The notes under the pieces are model-generated. The model did not search any database and was not told the origin of the DNA. It saw only the letters and a list, made by a program, of their open reading frames with translations. This document shows positions 8,722 through 17,715 of a stretch of 64,000 nt of DNA, in pieces (the first letter of the stretch is position 1; the number at the start of each line of letters is the position of its first letter). The stretch spans positions 47,051 through 111,050 of the forward strand of contig JBMNCR010000060.1 in the NCBI GenBank assembly GCA_049366695.1, written 5' to 3'. The stretch is from JBMNCR01 sp049366695. Its GTDB lineage: Bacteria; Bacillota; Clostridia; Eubacteriales; Alkalibacteraceae. A program made the position numbers and the translations under genes.

Positions 8722-10404
8722 TTAATCATTAATAAAAAACACTATTTCCATGGTTTCTTCTATAGTCGTTAATCCAGACTTAATTAATTCCATAGCATTA
8801 TCTATTAATGTTACCATATTATTTTTCATAGCTATTTCATTAAGTACGTTGTAGCTATCACCCCTAATTATACTTTCCCTAAAATCTTTGTTTAATTTTA
8901 ATACTTCGTGAATACCAACTCGCCCTTTGTAACCAGTATTGCTACAACTTGTACACCCTTTGGCTCTGTATAGATATAATTCTTCATTAATATCTACTTG
9001 TAATAATTTTTTTTCATTATCATTTGCTAAGTATCTTTCTTTACATCTACTACACAAAGTTCTTATTAATCTTTGGGATATTATACCATAAATAGCTGAA
9101 GACACAAGATATGGAGGAATACCCATATCAATTAATCTTGTTACTGTGGATACAGCATCATTAGTATGAATAGTACTTAAAACTAAATGTCCCGTAATAG
9201 ACGATCTAATTGCTATTTCTGCAGTTTCTTTGTCTCTTATCTCACCTATCATTATTATATCTGGATCTTGTCTTAAAATAGACCTAAGACCGCTAACGAA
9301 AGTTAACCCTGACTTTGCATTTACTTGCACTTGATTTATTCCATCAAGTTTTAATTCCACCGGATCTTCTACTGTAATAATGTTTTCAGAAACTCTATTT
9401 AATTCTCTTAGTATTGTATATAAGGTAGTAGTTTTTCCACTCCCAGTAGGACCAGTAACTAAGATTATTCCATGTGGTGCTGTAATAAATTCTTTTACAA
9501 GCTCCATTTCATAATTTGTAAAACCTAATTGATCTATATTTAAATTAAACTGACTTTGATCTAATATACGTATTACTACCTTTTCTCCGTAGATAGTCGG
9601 TAGTATAGAAATTCGAAAATCTATTTCCCTATTATCCACCTTCAAAACTATAGCTCCATCTTGTGGCAATCTTCTTTCTGCTATATTTAAATCACTTAAT
9701 ATTTTTATCCTACTTACTATAGCATTATGAGTTCGTATGTCTAATTTCATAGTTTCTAATAATATTCCATCTATCCTCATTCTAACACGTATTTTATCTT
9801 CAAAGGGCTCTATATGTATATCACTTGCTTTTTTTCTTACTCCAGTTTCTATAATATTATTAACTAACCTTACTACTGGTGCATTACTAATATTATCTAA
9901 TGCTTCATCATCTTCTTCAACGCTAACAGATTGAGATTTATTGAACTCTTCCACAGCTTTAGCTGCATCATCAGAATTGTAAAACCTTTCGATTAAATCT
10001 AGTATTTCTTTTTTTGTAGCTATAAGAGGTACTATATTCTTTTTAGTAACTAGTTTTAAATTATCAAGAGCTAAAATATCTAATGGATCGTTAATAGCAA
10101 CAATTAAATTTTCGTTATTATCATAATATAGAGGTATTGATAAATGTTTTTTTGCTAAAATATACGGTATAGATTTTACTGCATCTTTATCCACATACAC
10201 ATTCTCAAAATCAACCCTTTTTATACCGAGTTGTATCTTTAAGCTTTCTATTATATCTTCTTCATCAACAATACCTTCTTCAATGAGCAATTCTCCTACT
10301 TTTTTCTTTTTGATTAATTGAAGATTTAATATCTTCTCCAATTGTATTTTAGTTATTTTTTTACTCTCTAATAACAAATCCCCAATTCTCTTATTGCCTC
10401 TCAT
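8722..10404 (-). CDS. pilB: Pilus extension ATPase PilB (GspE family)
   Basis: 560 residues: an N-terminal MshEN/GSPII_E-N domain (about 1-140), a linker, then the ATPase core with Walker A GPTGSGKTTT at 318-327, Walker B DPDIIMIGEIRD and His box TGHLVLSTIHT. The zinc-binding four-cysteine insert is present (CSRC and CTSC), which separates PilB/GspE from PilT. MshEN domains in this family often bind cyclic di-GMP; the leading RIGDLLLESKKIT-type repeats are compatible with that, but binding is only inferred. First gene of the pilus run, with AGGTGAT before the ATG. Confidence 0.95.
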   Translation of the reverse strand: MRGNKRIGDLLLESKKITKIQLEKILNLQLIKKKKVGELLIEEGIVDEEDIIESLKIQLGIKRVDFENVYVDKDAVKSIPYILAKKHLSIPLYYDNNENLIVAINDPLDILALDNLKLVTKKNIVPLIATKKEILDLIERFYNSDDAAKAVEEFNKSQSVSVEEDDEALDNISNAPVVRLVNNIIETGVRKKASDIHIEPFEDKIRVRMRIDGILLETMKLDIRTHNAIVSRIKILSDLNIAERRLPQDGAIVLKVDNREIDFRISILPTIYGEKVVIRILDQSQFNLNIDQLGFTNYEMELVKEFITAPHGIILVTGPTGSGKTTTLYTILRELNRVSENIITVEDPVELKLDGINQVQVNAKSGLTFVSGLRSILRQDPDIIMIGEIRDKETAEIAIRSSITGHLVLSTIHTNDAVSTVTRLIDMGIPPYLVSSAIYGIISQRLIRTLCSRCKERYLANDNEKKLLQVDINEELYLYRAKGCTSCSNTGYKGRVGIHEVLKLNKDFRESIIRGDSYNVLNEIAMKNNMVTLIDNAMELIKSGLTTIEETMEIVFFIND

Positions 10405-10612
10405 ATCATCACCTACATACTTATAATCGATACAAAAATTATATCATATTTTGAATTAATTTGATATTTTAGGTTTTATCAAAAAAAATAAATAGAAACT
10501 TATCTAATCAGTTCCGATTTATTTTTTTTAATTTTATATTAATTATTAAGTAAGAGCTTCATTTCACTGGGATAAAAATTATAGTTATACGACTATAAAG
10601 TCCTGTGCTCCT

Positions 10613-11317
10613 TTATCTATACTTTTTACAGAATTCTTGTGCTAATTTTTGAACAGCTTTTTTTTCTATTCTTGAAACATATGATCTAGATATCCCCATT
10701 TCATTAGCTATTTGTTTTTGAGTCTTTTTACAATTATCCTTTAAGCCATATCTGGATACAATAATTTCTTTTTCTCTATCATGTAATACTATATCCATTA
10801 ATTGTTTTAATCTTCCTGCCTGTATCTTTAATAAAACATTATCATATACACAGTCATTATCACTGCCTAAAATATCTATAAGAGATATTTTATTTCCTTC
10901 TCTATCAATACCTATTGCATCGTATAATGATACATCATTCCTTGCTTTTTGTTCAGATCTAATATACATAAGTATTTCATTTTCTATACATTTTGAAGCA
11001 TATGTTGCTAGTTTAGTGCCTTTATCACATTTAAAAGTTGAAATAGCTTTTATTAATCCAATAGTGCCTATTGATATTAAATCTTCTGTATCAATAGAAC
11101 TGTTCGAGTATTTTTTTACAATATGAGCTACCAATCTTAAATTATGTTCTATAAGTATATTCTTTGATTTTTGATCTCCACTTTTATATAACTTTAAATT
11201 CTTTTCTTCTTCCTCTCTAGTTAATGGATTTGGGAAAGAATTGCCTGATAAATAACCTAGGATTATATATATATTCTTTAGTAGAGAAGCAATTCCTATT
11301 AAAGAAGTATAGAGCAC
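10613..11317 (-). CDS. sigK: RNA polymerase sporulation sigma factor sigma-K (pro-form)
   Basis: 234 residues from GTG at 11317, which sits 7 nt after GGAGG; the frame is open further back but that stretch contains the ribosome site. Sigma-70 regions are clear: EHNLRLVAHIVKKY and DLISIGTIGLIKAI (2.1-2.3), YASKCIENEILMYIR (2.4), and the region 4 helix-turn-helix ISRSYVSRIEKKA. A hydrophobic pro-sequence of about 20 residues precedes a Bacillus-like processing junction (YLSGNSFPNPL, compare YVKNNAFPQPL). The gene is intact, with no skin element. Sigma-K acts late in the mother cell and controls coat genes. Confidence 0.93.
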   Translation of the reverse strand: MLYTSLIGIASLLKNIYIILGYLSGNSFPNPLTREEEEKNLKLYKSGDQKSKNILIEHNLRLVAHIVKKYSNSSIDTEDLISIGTIGLIKAISTFKCDKGTKLATYASKCIENEILMYIRSEQKARNDVSLYDAIGIDREGNKISLIDILGSDNDCVYDNVLLKIQAGRLKQLMDIVLHDREKEIIVSRYGLKDNCKKTQKQIANEMGISRSYVSRIEKKAVQKLAQEFCKKYR

Positions 11318-11395
11318 AAAAACACCTCCAGTATTACTTAGTTGTAAATGTATATGCATATAATTAGTGATTTGTGCTATATATTTGTTTTTTTC

Positions 11396-12862
11396 TTATG
11401 GGTACAAGTTTAATATTTTTTGTGCCAAACTATCGTATAAAGGTAATGCCACTTCTGTGGAGGTACCCCCCTCTTCTACAAATACTGTCATAGCATATTT
11501 GGGATCATCTGCTGGAAAGTAACCAGCAAACCAAGCATGATTTTCTTTGTCGGATACATGCTGTGCAGTACCACTTTTTCCTGCCATACCTCCATATTGT
11601 TCAATGGAATTGTCCTTTCCAGTTCCAGTCTTGCATACTTCTTCTAATAATAATTTAAGTTTATCATTTACTTCGCTATTAAATATTCTTTTTGTAGTAG
11701 TAATTGACTCTTCAAGGATATTACCATTTGCGTCTAATTGTTTAGATATAATACTAGGTTCCATTAACACTCCATCATTAGCGATAGTTGCTACAATTTT
11801 TGTTAATGTTAATGGAGATGCCATTATCAATCCCTCACCTAATGCTACATTAAAGACATCCATTTTGTTATATAATCTCGATGGTATAATTGGAAATGAA
11901 TAGTTGTAACTTAGTAAAAATTCTTCTGATTTCTCCTCATTATCTACTTGAAAGCCAAATTCTTTTGCTAAATCCAATACTTTATTGTACACTATATTTC
12001 CGTTCTCATCATAATCATTTAATAACATTGCAATCTGATAAAACGCTACATTACATGATTGTGCAAAGGCATTTAATAAAGTTATCTCTCCATGTCCTTC
12101 ATCTTTATAACAATGTTTTATATTTCCATCAATCTCAATAGTGCCTTGGCATTCAAAAATAGTATCTAAATTTACTACTCCTAATTCTAATGCTTTCGCA
12201 GCCACCAATATTTTAAATATAGATCCTGGCTGATAACAAAGCACCGTTTTATTTGTATGATCACCTACAGAATCCATACCTAAAATTTCTCCAGTTGTTA
12301 CGTCAGTTACTACAACTCCAATACCTTTATAATTATTATTATTTAACTCTATCTCAATTTCCTCTTCAATAAGCTTTTGTATATGATAATCTAAAGTTGT
12401 TTGTAGAGAAATTCCAGTATTAGGATGATCCCCATAAACTAATATATTTCCATTATTAATAGTAGTTCCCAATGCATCTTTATACATTGCTATTTTTAAC
12501 GGCAAACCACCATTTAGTTCACTATCAAATATCTCCTGTAAACCGCTAATACCTTTAATCCCTTCGATTGTAGTATTATTTTCATCATAGGATAATTCTC
12601 CTATTATATCCTTTGCAATAGTTGCTGTATATTCCTCAATAGGCAAAGTATCATCTTCAATTTTTCCACTTAATGCAATTAAGTTTCTATCGTAAATTTT
12701 CCCTCTAGGATAAAAAAGAACGCTTTTACTTGTGACTTGATCATTAACTGTATATTCGTTACCTTCTGTATTACTTAGCAATAAATACGCTAATCGCACA
12801 GTAATTATTGCTATTACAAACAAAAACATAATAGATACTATCATTATCCTCTTTTTAACCAT
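11396..12862 (-). CDS. Class B penicillin-binding protein (transpeptidase)
   Basis: 488 residues: one N-terminal membrane anchor (about 5-30), a short dimerisation region starting FYPRGKIYDRN, and a transpeptidase domain with SIFK (214-217), SCN (269-271) and KSGT (429-432), the three active-site motifs of D,D-transpeptidases. It is shorter than SpoVD/PBP2 proteins and has no PASTA domains. It lies next to sigK, so a role in spore cortex or germ-cell-wall synthesis is possible but unproven. Its ribosome site GGGAG lies inside the right arm of a long hairpin (12867-12915). Confidence 0.88.
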   Translation of the reverse strand: MVKKRIMIVSIMFLFVIAIITVRLAYLLLSNTEGNEYTVNDQVTSKSVLFYPRGKIYDRNLIALSGKIEDDTLPIEEYTATIAKDIIGELSYDENNTTIEGIKGISGLQEIFDSELNGGLPLKIAMYKDALGTTINNGNILVYGDHPNTGISLQTTLDYHIQKLIEEEIEIELNNNNYKGIGVVVTDVTTGEILGMDSVGDHTNKTVLCYQPGSIFKILVAAKALELGVVNLDTIFECQGTIEIDGNIKHCYKDEGHGEITLLNAFAQSCNVAFYQIAMLLNDYDENGNIVYNKVLDLAKEFGFQVDNEEKSEEFLLSYNYSFPIIPSRLYNKMDVFNVALGEGLIMASPLTLTKIVATIANDGVLMEPSIISKQLDANGNILEESITTTKRIFNSEVNDKLKLLLEEVCKTGTGKDNSIEQYGGMAGKSGTAQHVSDKENHAWFAGYFPADDPKYAMTVFVEEGGTSTEVALPLYDSLAQKILNLYP

Positions 12863-12915
12863 AAAAAAACTCCCTTTATATGATAAATGTATTTTTTACC
12901 ATAATAAGAGAGTTT
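12863..12915 (-). terminator. Long hairpin/terminator that contains the PBP ribosome site
   Basis: On the minus strand the arms AAACTCTCTT (12906-12915) and AAGGGAGTTT (12867-12876) pair over 10 bp with one G-U, then a 2x2 internal loop and a second 9-bp stem (12895-12903 with 12879-12887). A run of seven Ts (12863-12869) ends directly at the PBP ATG. It can end the lipoprotein message, and it also buries the GGGAG of the next gene. Confidence 0.75.
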
Positions 12916-12943
12916 ATACTTATCTGACCATATTTATTGCTTA

Positions 12944-13354
12944 TTAATTTACCGTAAAACTTACAGTTGAATCAGGCTCTTCTTTTTCATCAATATATAT
13001 ATCAACTTTGTATTCTCCTACAGGCCATGCCGAACCTAATGTTAAATTACTATATAAATTTATTTCACTTCCTTCGTCACCACTGTCAACAACAGCTTCA
13101 GTAATGTATTCGTTTTCAGTAACATAAGTCCAAACAAAAGTCACAATAGTATTCGCTGGTGCATTATTTAATTCTGCAACCACCATAAACTCTACTGCAT
13201 CAGTAGTATAAGATTCAACAGTATCTATAGCTACTCCATTTTCATCTACAGCAGTAGTCATATGTGCATTAGTCAAATTTGCTGTAGTAGCACTACACCC
13301 AACCATAATAAATAATAAAACCATTAATAAAACCAAACCAATTTGTTTTTTCAA
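12944..13354 (-). CDS. Small predicted lipoprotein, unknown function
   Basis: 136 residues with a lipoprotein signal (KKQIGLVLLMVLLFIMVGCS; the cysteine follows VG in a good lipobox), then a single beta-sandwich-like domain rich in Thr and Val that ends in a TVSFTVN strand, the look of an Ig-like or CARDB-type fold. Acidic (many Glu and Asp). The start is TTG at 13354 with AGGGGG upstream. I do not recognise the family. It may be exposed on the outer face of the membrane; its message probably ends at the hairpin before the PBP gene. Confidence 0.7.
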   Translation of the reverse strand: MKKQIGLVLLMVLLFIMVGCSATTANLTNAHMTTAVDENGVAIDTVESYTTDAVEFMVVAELNNAPANTIVTFVWTYVTENEYITEAVVDSGDEGSEINLYSNLTLGSAWPVGEYKVDIYIDEKEEPDSTVSFTVN

Positions 13355-13454
13355 TTTTTATCCCCCTAAAATTTTCTTTTTTGCTTTTATAAGTATATCA
13401 TATGGTATTTTATGGCTCAATATGTTAATTATTATTTATTTATAATAATAGAAT

Positions 13455-14687
13455 TTACTTATCTTTTTGGGCTTTTCTAAGCATGTCATATGCTTTAACT
13501 GTAAAATTAATTTTCATTTTAAATAGCATTTTTGGATGCGGTACACTATCTAATGGATTATCTTCTAAATCCCTTAATTCAGTTACTATTTGGGTCTTAA
13601 AATCCTTCCCTGGACTTATTATCTCAATAGTATCTCCAATGATAATTTTATTTCGTTGTTCGATTATAGCAATTTCTGAATCTATATCGTATTCTAATAC
13701 CACTCCTACAAAATCATAATCCCTAACATAACTACTTGATAAATAATTTTGTTCTTCATAACCTGGCTTATTAAATGCAAATCCTTTTGTATACTCCCTA
13801 TGACTTATTTTTTTTAATTCTTCTAGCCATTTAGTATCAAATCGATAATTACTTGGTTCTGCAATATAAGCATCTATAACCTTTCTATATATAGATACCA
13901 CCACTGCTAAGTAAAAAATGCTCTTCATTCGTCCTTCAATTTTAAGGCTGTCAACCCCTATATTAATAAAATCAGGAATATTCTCGATTAAGCATAAATC
14001 TTTTGAATTAAATATATACGTTCCTCTTTCATCTTCATATATGGGAAAATACTCATTTTCCCGAGTTTGTTCCATCAAAGTGTAATTCCACCTGCAAGGG
14101 TGGGCGCAATCTCCTCTATTTGCATCTCTTCTTGACATATAGTTACTTAATAAACAACGCCCAGAATAAGAGATACACATTGCTCCATGTACAAAAGTCT
14201 CTATTTGTAAAGTTTTTGGAGTATTCTCTATTATTTCTTCTATTTCCTTAATACTTAAATCTCTAGCTAGAATTATTCTATTTATTCCAATTTCATGCCA
14301 AAAATTAGCACTATAATAATTTGTATTATTTGCTTGCGTACTTAAGGATATATTCAATTCAGGAGCAACTTCTTTAATTAATTTGATTATTCCTGCATCT
14401 GCAACAATTACACCATCTATTTTAAACTTATATAAAGTAACAATGTACTCTTTCATACCATGGAAATCATTATTATGAGGAAATATATTTATTGCAACAT
14501 ATATTTTTTTGCCTTTATCATGCACATATTTAACTGCTGTTTCAATTTCATCTATTGTAAAATTTCCTGCCTTTGCCCTTAGACCATAGCTTTTTCCAGC
14601 TAAATAAACAGCATCTGCACCATAATGTATTGCATATTTAAGTTTTTCCATATTGCCTGCTGGGGCAAGTAACTCAGGTTTTTTCAT
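13455..14687 (-). CDS. trhP: U32-family tRNA uridine-34 hydroxylation protein
   Basis: 410 residues from the ATG at 14687, which follows GAGGAG. The N-terminal TIM barrel has the U32 opening PELLAPAGNMEKLKYAI and the ADAVYLAG strand, and the family's cysteine cluster is present (CISYSGRC, then CAHPC), where YegQ/TrhP proteins hold an iron-sulfur cluster. TrhP makes 5-hydroxyuridine at tRNA position 34 using prephenate-derived chemistry. The gene directly upstream is trmR, which methylates that product; the same pair forms yrrM-yrrN-yrrO in Bacillus subtilis. Bacillus has two trhP genes here, this locus one. Confidence 0.85.
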   Translation of the reverse strand: MKKPELLAPAGNMEKLKYAIHYGADAVYLAGKSYGLRAKAGNFTIDEIETAVKYVHDKGKKIYVAINIFPHNNDFHGMKEYIVTLYKFKIDGVIVADAGIIKLIKEVAPELNISLSTQANNTNYYSANFWHEIGINRIILARDLSIKEIEEIIENTPKTLQIETFVHGAMCISYSGRCLLSNYMSRRDANRGDCAHPCRWNYTLMEQTRENEYFPIYEDERGTYIFNSKDLCLIENIPDFINIGVDSLKIEGRMKSIFYLAVVVSIYRKVIDAYIAEPSNYRFDTKWLEELKKISHREYTKGFAFNKPGYEEQNYLSSSYVRDYDFVGVVLEYDIDSEIAIIEQRNKIIIGDTIEIISPGKDFKTQIVTELRDLEDNPLDSVPHPKMLFKMKINFTVKAYDMLRKAQKDK

Positions 14688-14706
14688 GTTATATCTCCTC
14701 ACATAC

Positions 14707-15351
14707 TTATCTTTTGTAACTTAAAGCTAATCCATCTCCTATAGGTATTATACTCGTAATTAAATCCGAATGATTGGATATCACATCTAGATACTTTCGC
14801 ATTCTTTTTACTATAGTGATTTTTCTCCTTATTACTAAATCATCAGAAGCAATCATTCCTCTAAATAAAACATTATCTGATATTAGAAGTCCTCCAGATT
14901 TTAATAGTCTCAAACAATCTTCTAATAAATGTATATAATGGCCTTTTGCTCCATCTAAAAAAATACAATCATACGTACCTTCTAGTTCTTTGATCTTAAC
15001 ATTAGCATCACCAAATAAAATCTCAATATTACCTATAAGTCCCGCATTTTCTATATTTTTCAGTGCCTGTTTGTACATTTCTTCATTATTTTCAATAGAT
15101 AATATTTTTCCGGTATAATTCATAGCGTGATAAAAAGCAATAGATGAATATCCTATTGCTGTACCAACTTCTAATATAGATTTGATATTATTACTTTTTA
15201 TTATTACTGATAATAATCTTTTAACTTCAGTATGTATTATTGGTATATTATAACTATGTGCATGCTTTTCCAATTTATTTAAATAATGGTCTTCTTCGAT
15301 TATTAAGCTTCTTATATATTCTTCAATATAGTCTTGATTTATTGTTCCCAT
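14707..15351 (-). CDS. trmR: tRNA 5-hydroxyuridine methyltransferase (TrmR/YrrM)
   Basis: A 214-residue class I SAM-dependent O-methyltransferase. The SAM-binding motif I is ILEVGTAIGYSS, with an acidic motif II (ILSIENNEEMYKQA), the metal-site YDCIFLDGAKGHY and the DNVLFRGMI strand that mark the catechol-type O-methyltransferase family. In B. subtilis YrrM/TrmR turns ho5U34 into mo5U34 in tRNAs that read NYU-type codon boxes. It is 20 bp ahead of trhP on the same strand, which supports the tRNA role over a small-molecule one. Confidence 0.85.
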   Translation of the reverse strand: MGTINQDYIEEYIRSLIIEEDHYLNKLEKHAHSYNIPIIHTEVKRLLSVIIKSNNIKSILEVGTAIGYSSIAFYHAMNYTGKILSIENNEEMYKQALKNIENAGLIGNIEILFGDANVKIKELEGTYDCIFLDGAKGHYIHLLEDCLRLLKSGGLLISDNVLFRGMIASDDLVIRRKITIVKRMRKYLDVISNHSDLITSIIPIGDGLALSYKR

Positions 15352-15511
15352 TTATACTCCTTTGAAATAAGAATAGTTAAAACTAACTAACATTCTCACA
15401 GTTGACAAAATATATACTAAAAAAAATGTATCTATTCTCTTAGAACAAGAAAATGATATATAGTAACATTTTCTTATCCTAAGAAACAAACAGTTCTTAT
15501 TAATTTTGTTT

Positions 15512-17173
15512 TTATACTTCCATAAGTATTGGAAGGATCATAGGTCTTCTTTTTGTTTTTTCATATAAGAATTGATCCAAACTATCTTTTATTTCACCCT
15601 TTATCTTATTCCATTCATGCAATTTTTTTTCCTCACATCTATTCAATGCTTCCCTTACAACATTTCTAGCATTATTTATTAGTTCTTCTGATTCTCTTAC
15701 ATATACAAAACCTCTAGAAATAACATCAGGACCTGCCATTGTCTTTCCTTTACTCAATGTAACTACTACAATAAATAGTCCATCACGAGACAAGTGTCTT
15801 CTATCCCTCAATACAATATTTCCAACATCTCCTACACCTAATCCATCAACTAATGTTATTCCTGAAGGAACTCTTCCAACTACCTTACTCTCATTACTAT
15901 CCACTTCAATAACAGTACCATTTTCTATCACTAAAGTATTTTTTTCTTCCATTCCAAGTTTTCTAGCAAGCATAGCATGACGCATTAGCATTCTATATTC
16001 ACCATGTACTGGCATAAAATTCTTTGCCTTTACTAAAGTATGAATTAATTTTAATTCTTCTTGTTTTGCATGTCCTGAAACATGAACTTCAGCCAATTTC
16101 TCATATATTACTTCTGCGCCTAATTTAAATAAATTATTAATAACCTTTATTATCATTTTTTCATTACCAGGGATCGGTGATGCTGATATTATTACTAAAT
16201 CATCCTTTTTAATTGATAATTGTCTATACTCGCCTGCCGACATTCTACTAAGTGCTGCCATAGGTTCACCTTGACTTCCAGTAGTAATAACAACTATCTC
16301 TGAAGGTTCATATTTATTTATATCTCTTATATCAATTATAGATTCACTTGGTACTTTTATATAACCAAGTTCCAATGCAGTAGTAAACACATTTACCATA
16401 CTTCGTCCACTAACTACTATCTTTCTATTATGAGCTAAAGCAGCGTTGGCCACCTGTTGTATTCGATGAACATTTGAAGCAAATGTTGCAACTATTATTC
16501 GACTGTTAACTCCATCGAATAAGTCCATAAAAGTTTTACCTACTGAACTTTCTGAAAGTGAATATCCTGGTAATTCAACATTAGTACTATCTGCCATTAA
16601 TAGATCAATTCCTGACGCTCCTAACTCTGCAAATCTTTTTAAATCAATTATTTTTTCGTCAATTGGTGTAAAGTCAACCTTAAAATCTCCTGTATGAAGA
16701 ACTTTCGCAGACTCACATTTTATATATAACGCTACACTATCAGCAATGCTATGATTTGTTCTAATAAATTCAACTTCAAAACCACCAAGTTTAATTACAT
16801 CTCTTGGCTTCACTATAACCCTTTCAGTAGTATTTATTAAATTATGTTCTTTAAGTTTGTTATCTACGAGACCTATTGTAAGTTTAGTACCATATATTGG
16901 TACATTTAGTTCTTTTAATAAGTATGGAATTCCTCCTATATGATCCTCGTGACCATGGGTTAGAAAAATCCCTTTTACCCTATCTTTATTATTAATTATA
17001 TAAGTATAGTCAGGAATAACTATATCAATCCCGTACATATCCTCACTTGGAAATGCAAGACCACAATCTATAATAATAATATCCCTTTTGTACTCAAATA
17101 ACGTAATATTCTTACCGACCTCTCCTAGTCCACCTAAAGGGATAACCCTTAATTTACTTTTTTTTGTTGTCAA
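15512..17173 (-). CDS. rnj: Ribonuclease J
   Basis: 553 residues from TTG at 17173 (AAGGAG 8 nt upstream). Beta-lactamase-fold motif II THGHEDHIGG binds the two zinc ions; further motifs are LHTGDFKVD, the beta-CASP set (TFASNVHRIQQ, SGRSMVN, TGSQGEP) and HVSGHAKQEELK. RNase J is a 5'-to-3' exonuclease and endonuclease central to mRNA turnover and rRNA maturation in Gram-positives. It follows fur by 13 bp. The frame is open into fur, but that extension lacks a ribosome site. Confidence 0.95.
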   Translation of the reverse strand: MTTKKSKLRVIPLGGLGEVGKNITLFEYKRDIIIIDCGLAFPSEDMYGIDIVIPDYTYIINNKDRVKGIFLTHGHEDHIGGIPYLLKELNVPIYGTKLTIGLVDNKLKEHNLINTTERVIVKPRDVIKLGGFEVEFIRTNHSIADSVALYIKCESAKVLHTGDFKVDFTPIDEKIIDLKRFAELGASGIDLLMADSTNVELPGYSLSESSVGKTFMDLFDGVNSRIIVATFASNVHRIQQVANAALAHNRKIVVSGRSMVNVFTTALELGYIKVPSESIIDIRDINKYEPSEIVVITTGSQGEPMAALSRMSAGEYRQLSIKKDDLVIISASPIPGNEKMIIKVINNLFKLGAEVIYEKLAEVHVSGHAKQEELKLIHTLVKAKNFMPVHGEYRMLMRHAMLARKLGMEEKNTLVIENGTVIEVDSNESKVVGRVPSGITLVDGLGVGDVGNIVLRDRRHLSRDGLFIVVVTLSKGKTMAGPDVISRGFVYVRESEELINNARNVVREALNRCEEKKLHEWNKIKGEIKDSLDQFLYEKTKRRPMILPILMEV

Positions 17174-17186
17174 AAAAATTCTCCTT

Positions 17187-17645
17187 TCAATTGTTTGTTT
17201 CCGTATCTTTTGAATAACATTTTTCACATATACCATAAAAAGTTACATTATGATTTGTAATTTTAAAATTTTTATTTTTTTCTATATATTGTTCAAGCTC
17301 TTGAAAATAATTATCTTGGATTTCTATAACTCGACCACAACAATTACAAACTAAATGGTGATGATTATGTGTTTTATTTTGATCCGCTAACTCATATCTA
17401 TAACACCCATCATCAAAATATTGTTTTGCTAACATACCAATTTCTTCAAGTAATTGTACAGTCCTATAAATAGTAGCAATACCTATCTCAGGACATGTTT
17501 TTTTTACTTCTGTATATATTTCATCTATGTTTAGATGATTTTGACTATTCTTCATAATAGTTTCGAGAATATATCTACGTTGAGGAGTCAATTTATATCC
17601 TTTTTGTTTTAATAAAATTGCTAATTCCTCAATCTTCTTTGACAT
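17187..17645 (-). CDS. fur: Ferric uptake regulator family protein
   Basis: 152 residues from the ATG at 17645. Winged helix domain with GYKLTPQRRYILE and the recognition helix ATIYRTVQLLEEIGM; DDGCYRYEL; histidine cluster HNHHHLVC; and two zinc-binding cysteine pairs (CNCC and CEKC). The combination fits Fur better than PerR or Zur, though metal choice cannot be fixed by eye. It lies between sfsA and rnj. A GATAATAATTATTA site lies between its promoter and start, so autoregulation is likely. Confidence 0.87.
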   Translation of the reverse strand: MSKKIEELAILLKQKGYKLTPQRRYILETIMKNSQNHLNIDEIYTEVKKTCPEIGIATIYRTVQLLEEIGMLAKQYFDDGCYRYELADQNKTHNHHHLVCNCCGRVIEIQDNYFQELEQYIEKNKNFKITNHNVTFYGICEKCYSKDTETNN

Positions 17646-17666
17646 TATTATCACCACTTTATCAAT

Positions 17667-17715
17667 TAATAATTATTATCACTTAAGTACTATAACGATA
17701 ATTTTCTTTTGTCAA
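17667..17715 (-). promoter_or_regulatory. Promoter and candidate Fur box of fur
   Basis: TTGACA (17710-17715) and TATAGT (17689-17694) with a short 15-bp spacer, followed by GATAATAATTATTA (17667-17680), close to the inverted GATAAT Fur consensus, between the -10 and the fur ATG. The -35 overlaps the sfsA stop. Confidence 0.5.
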
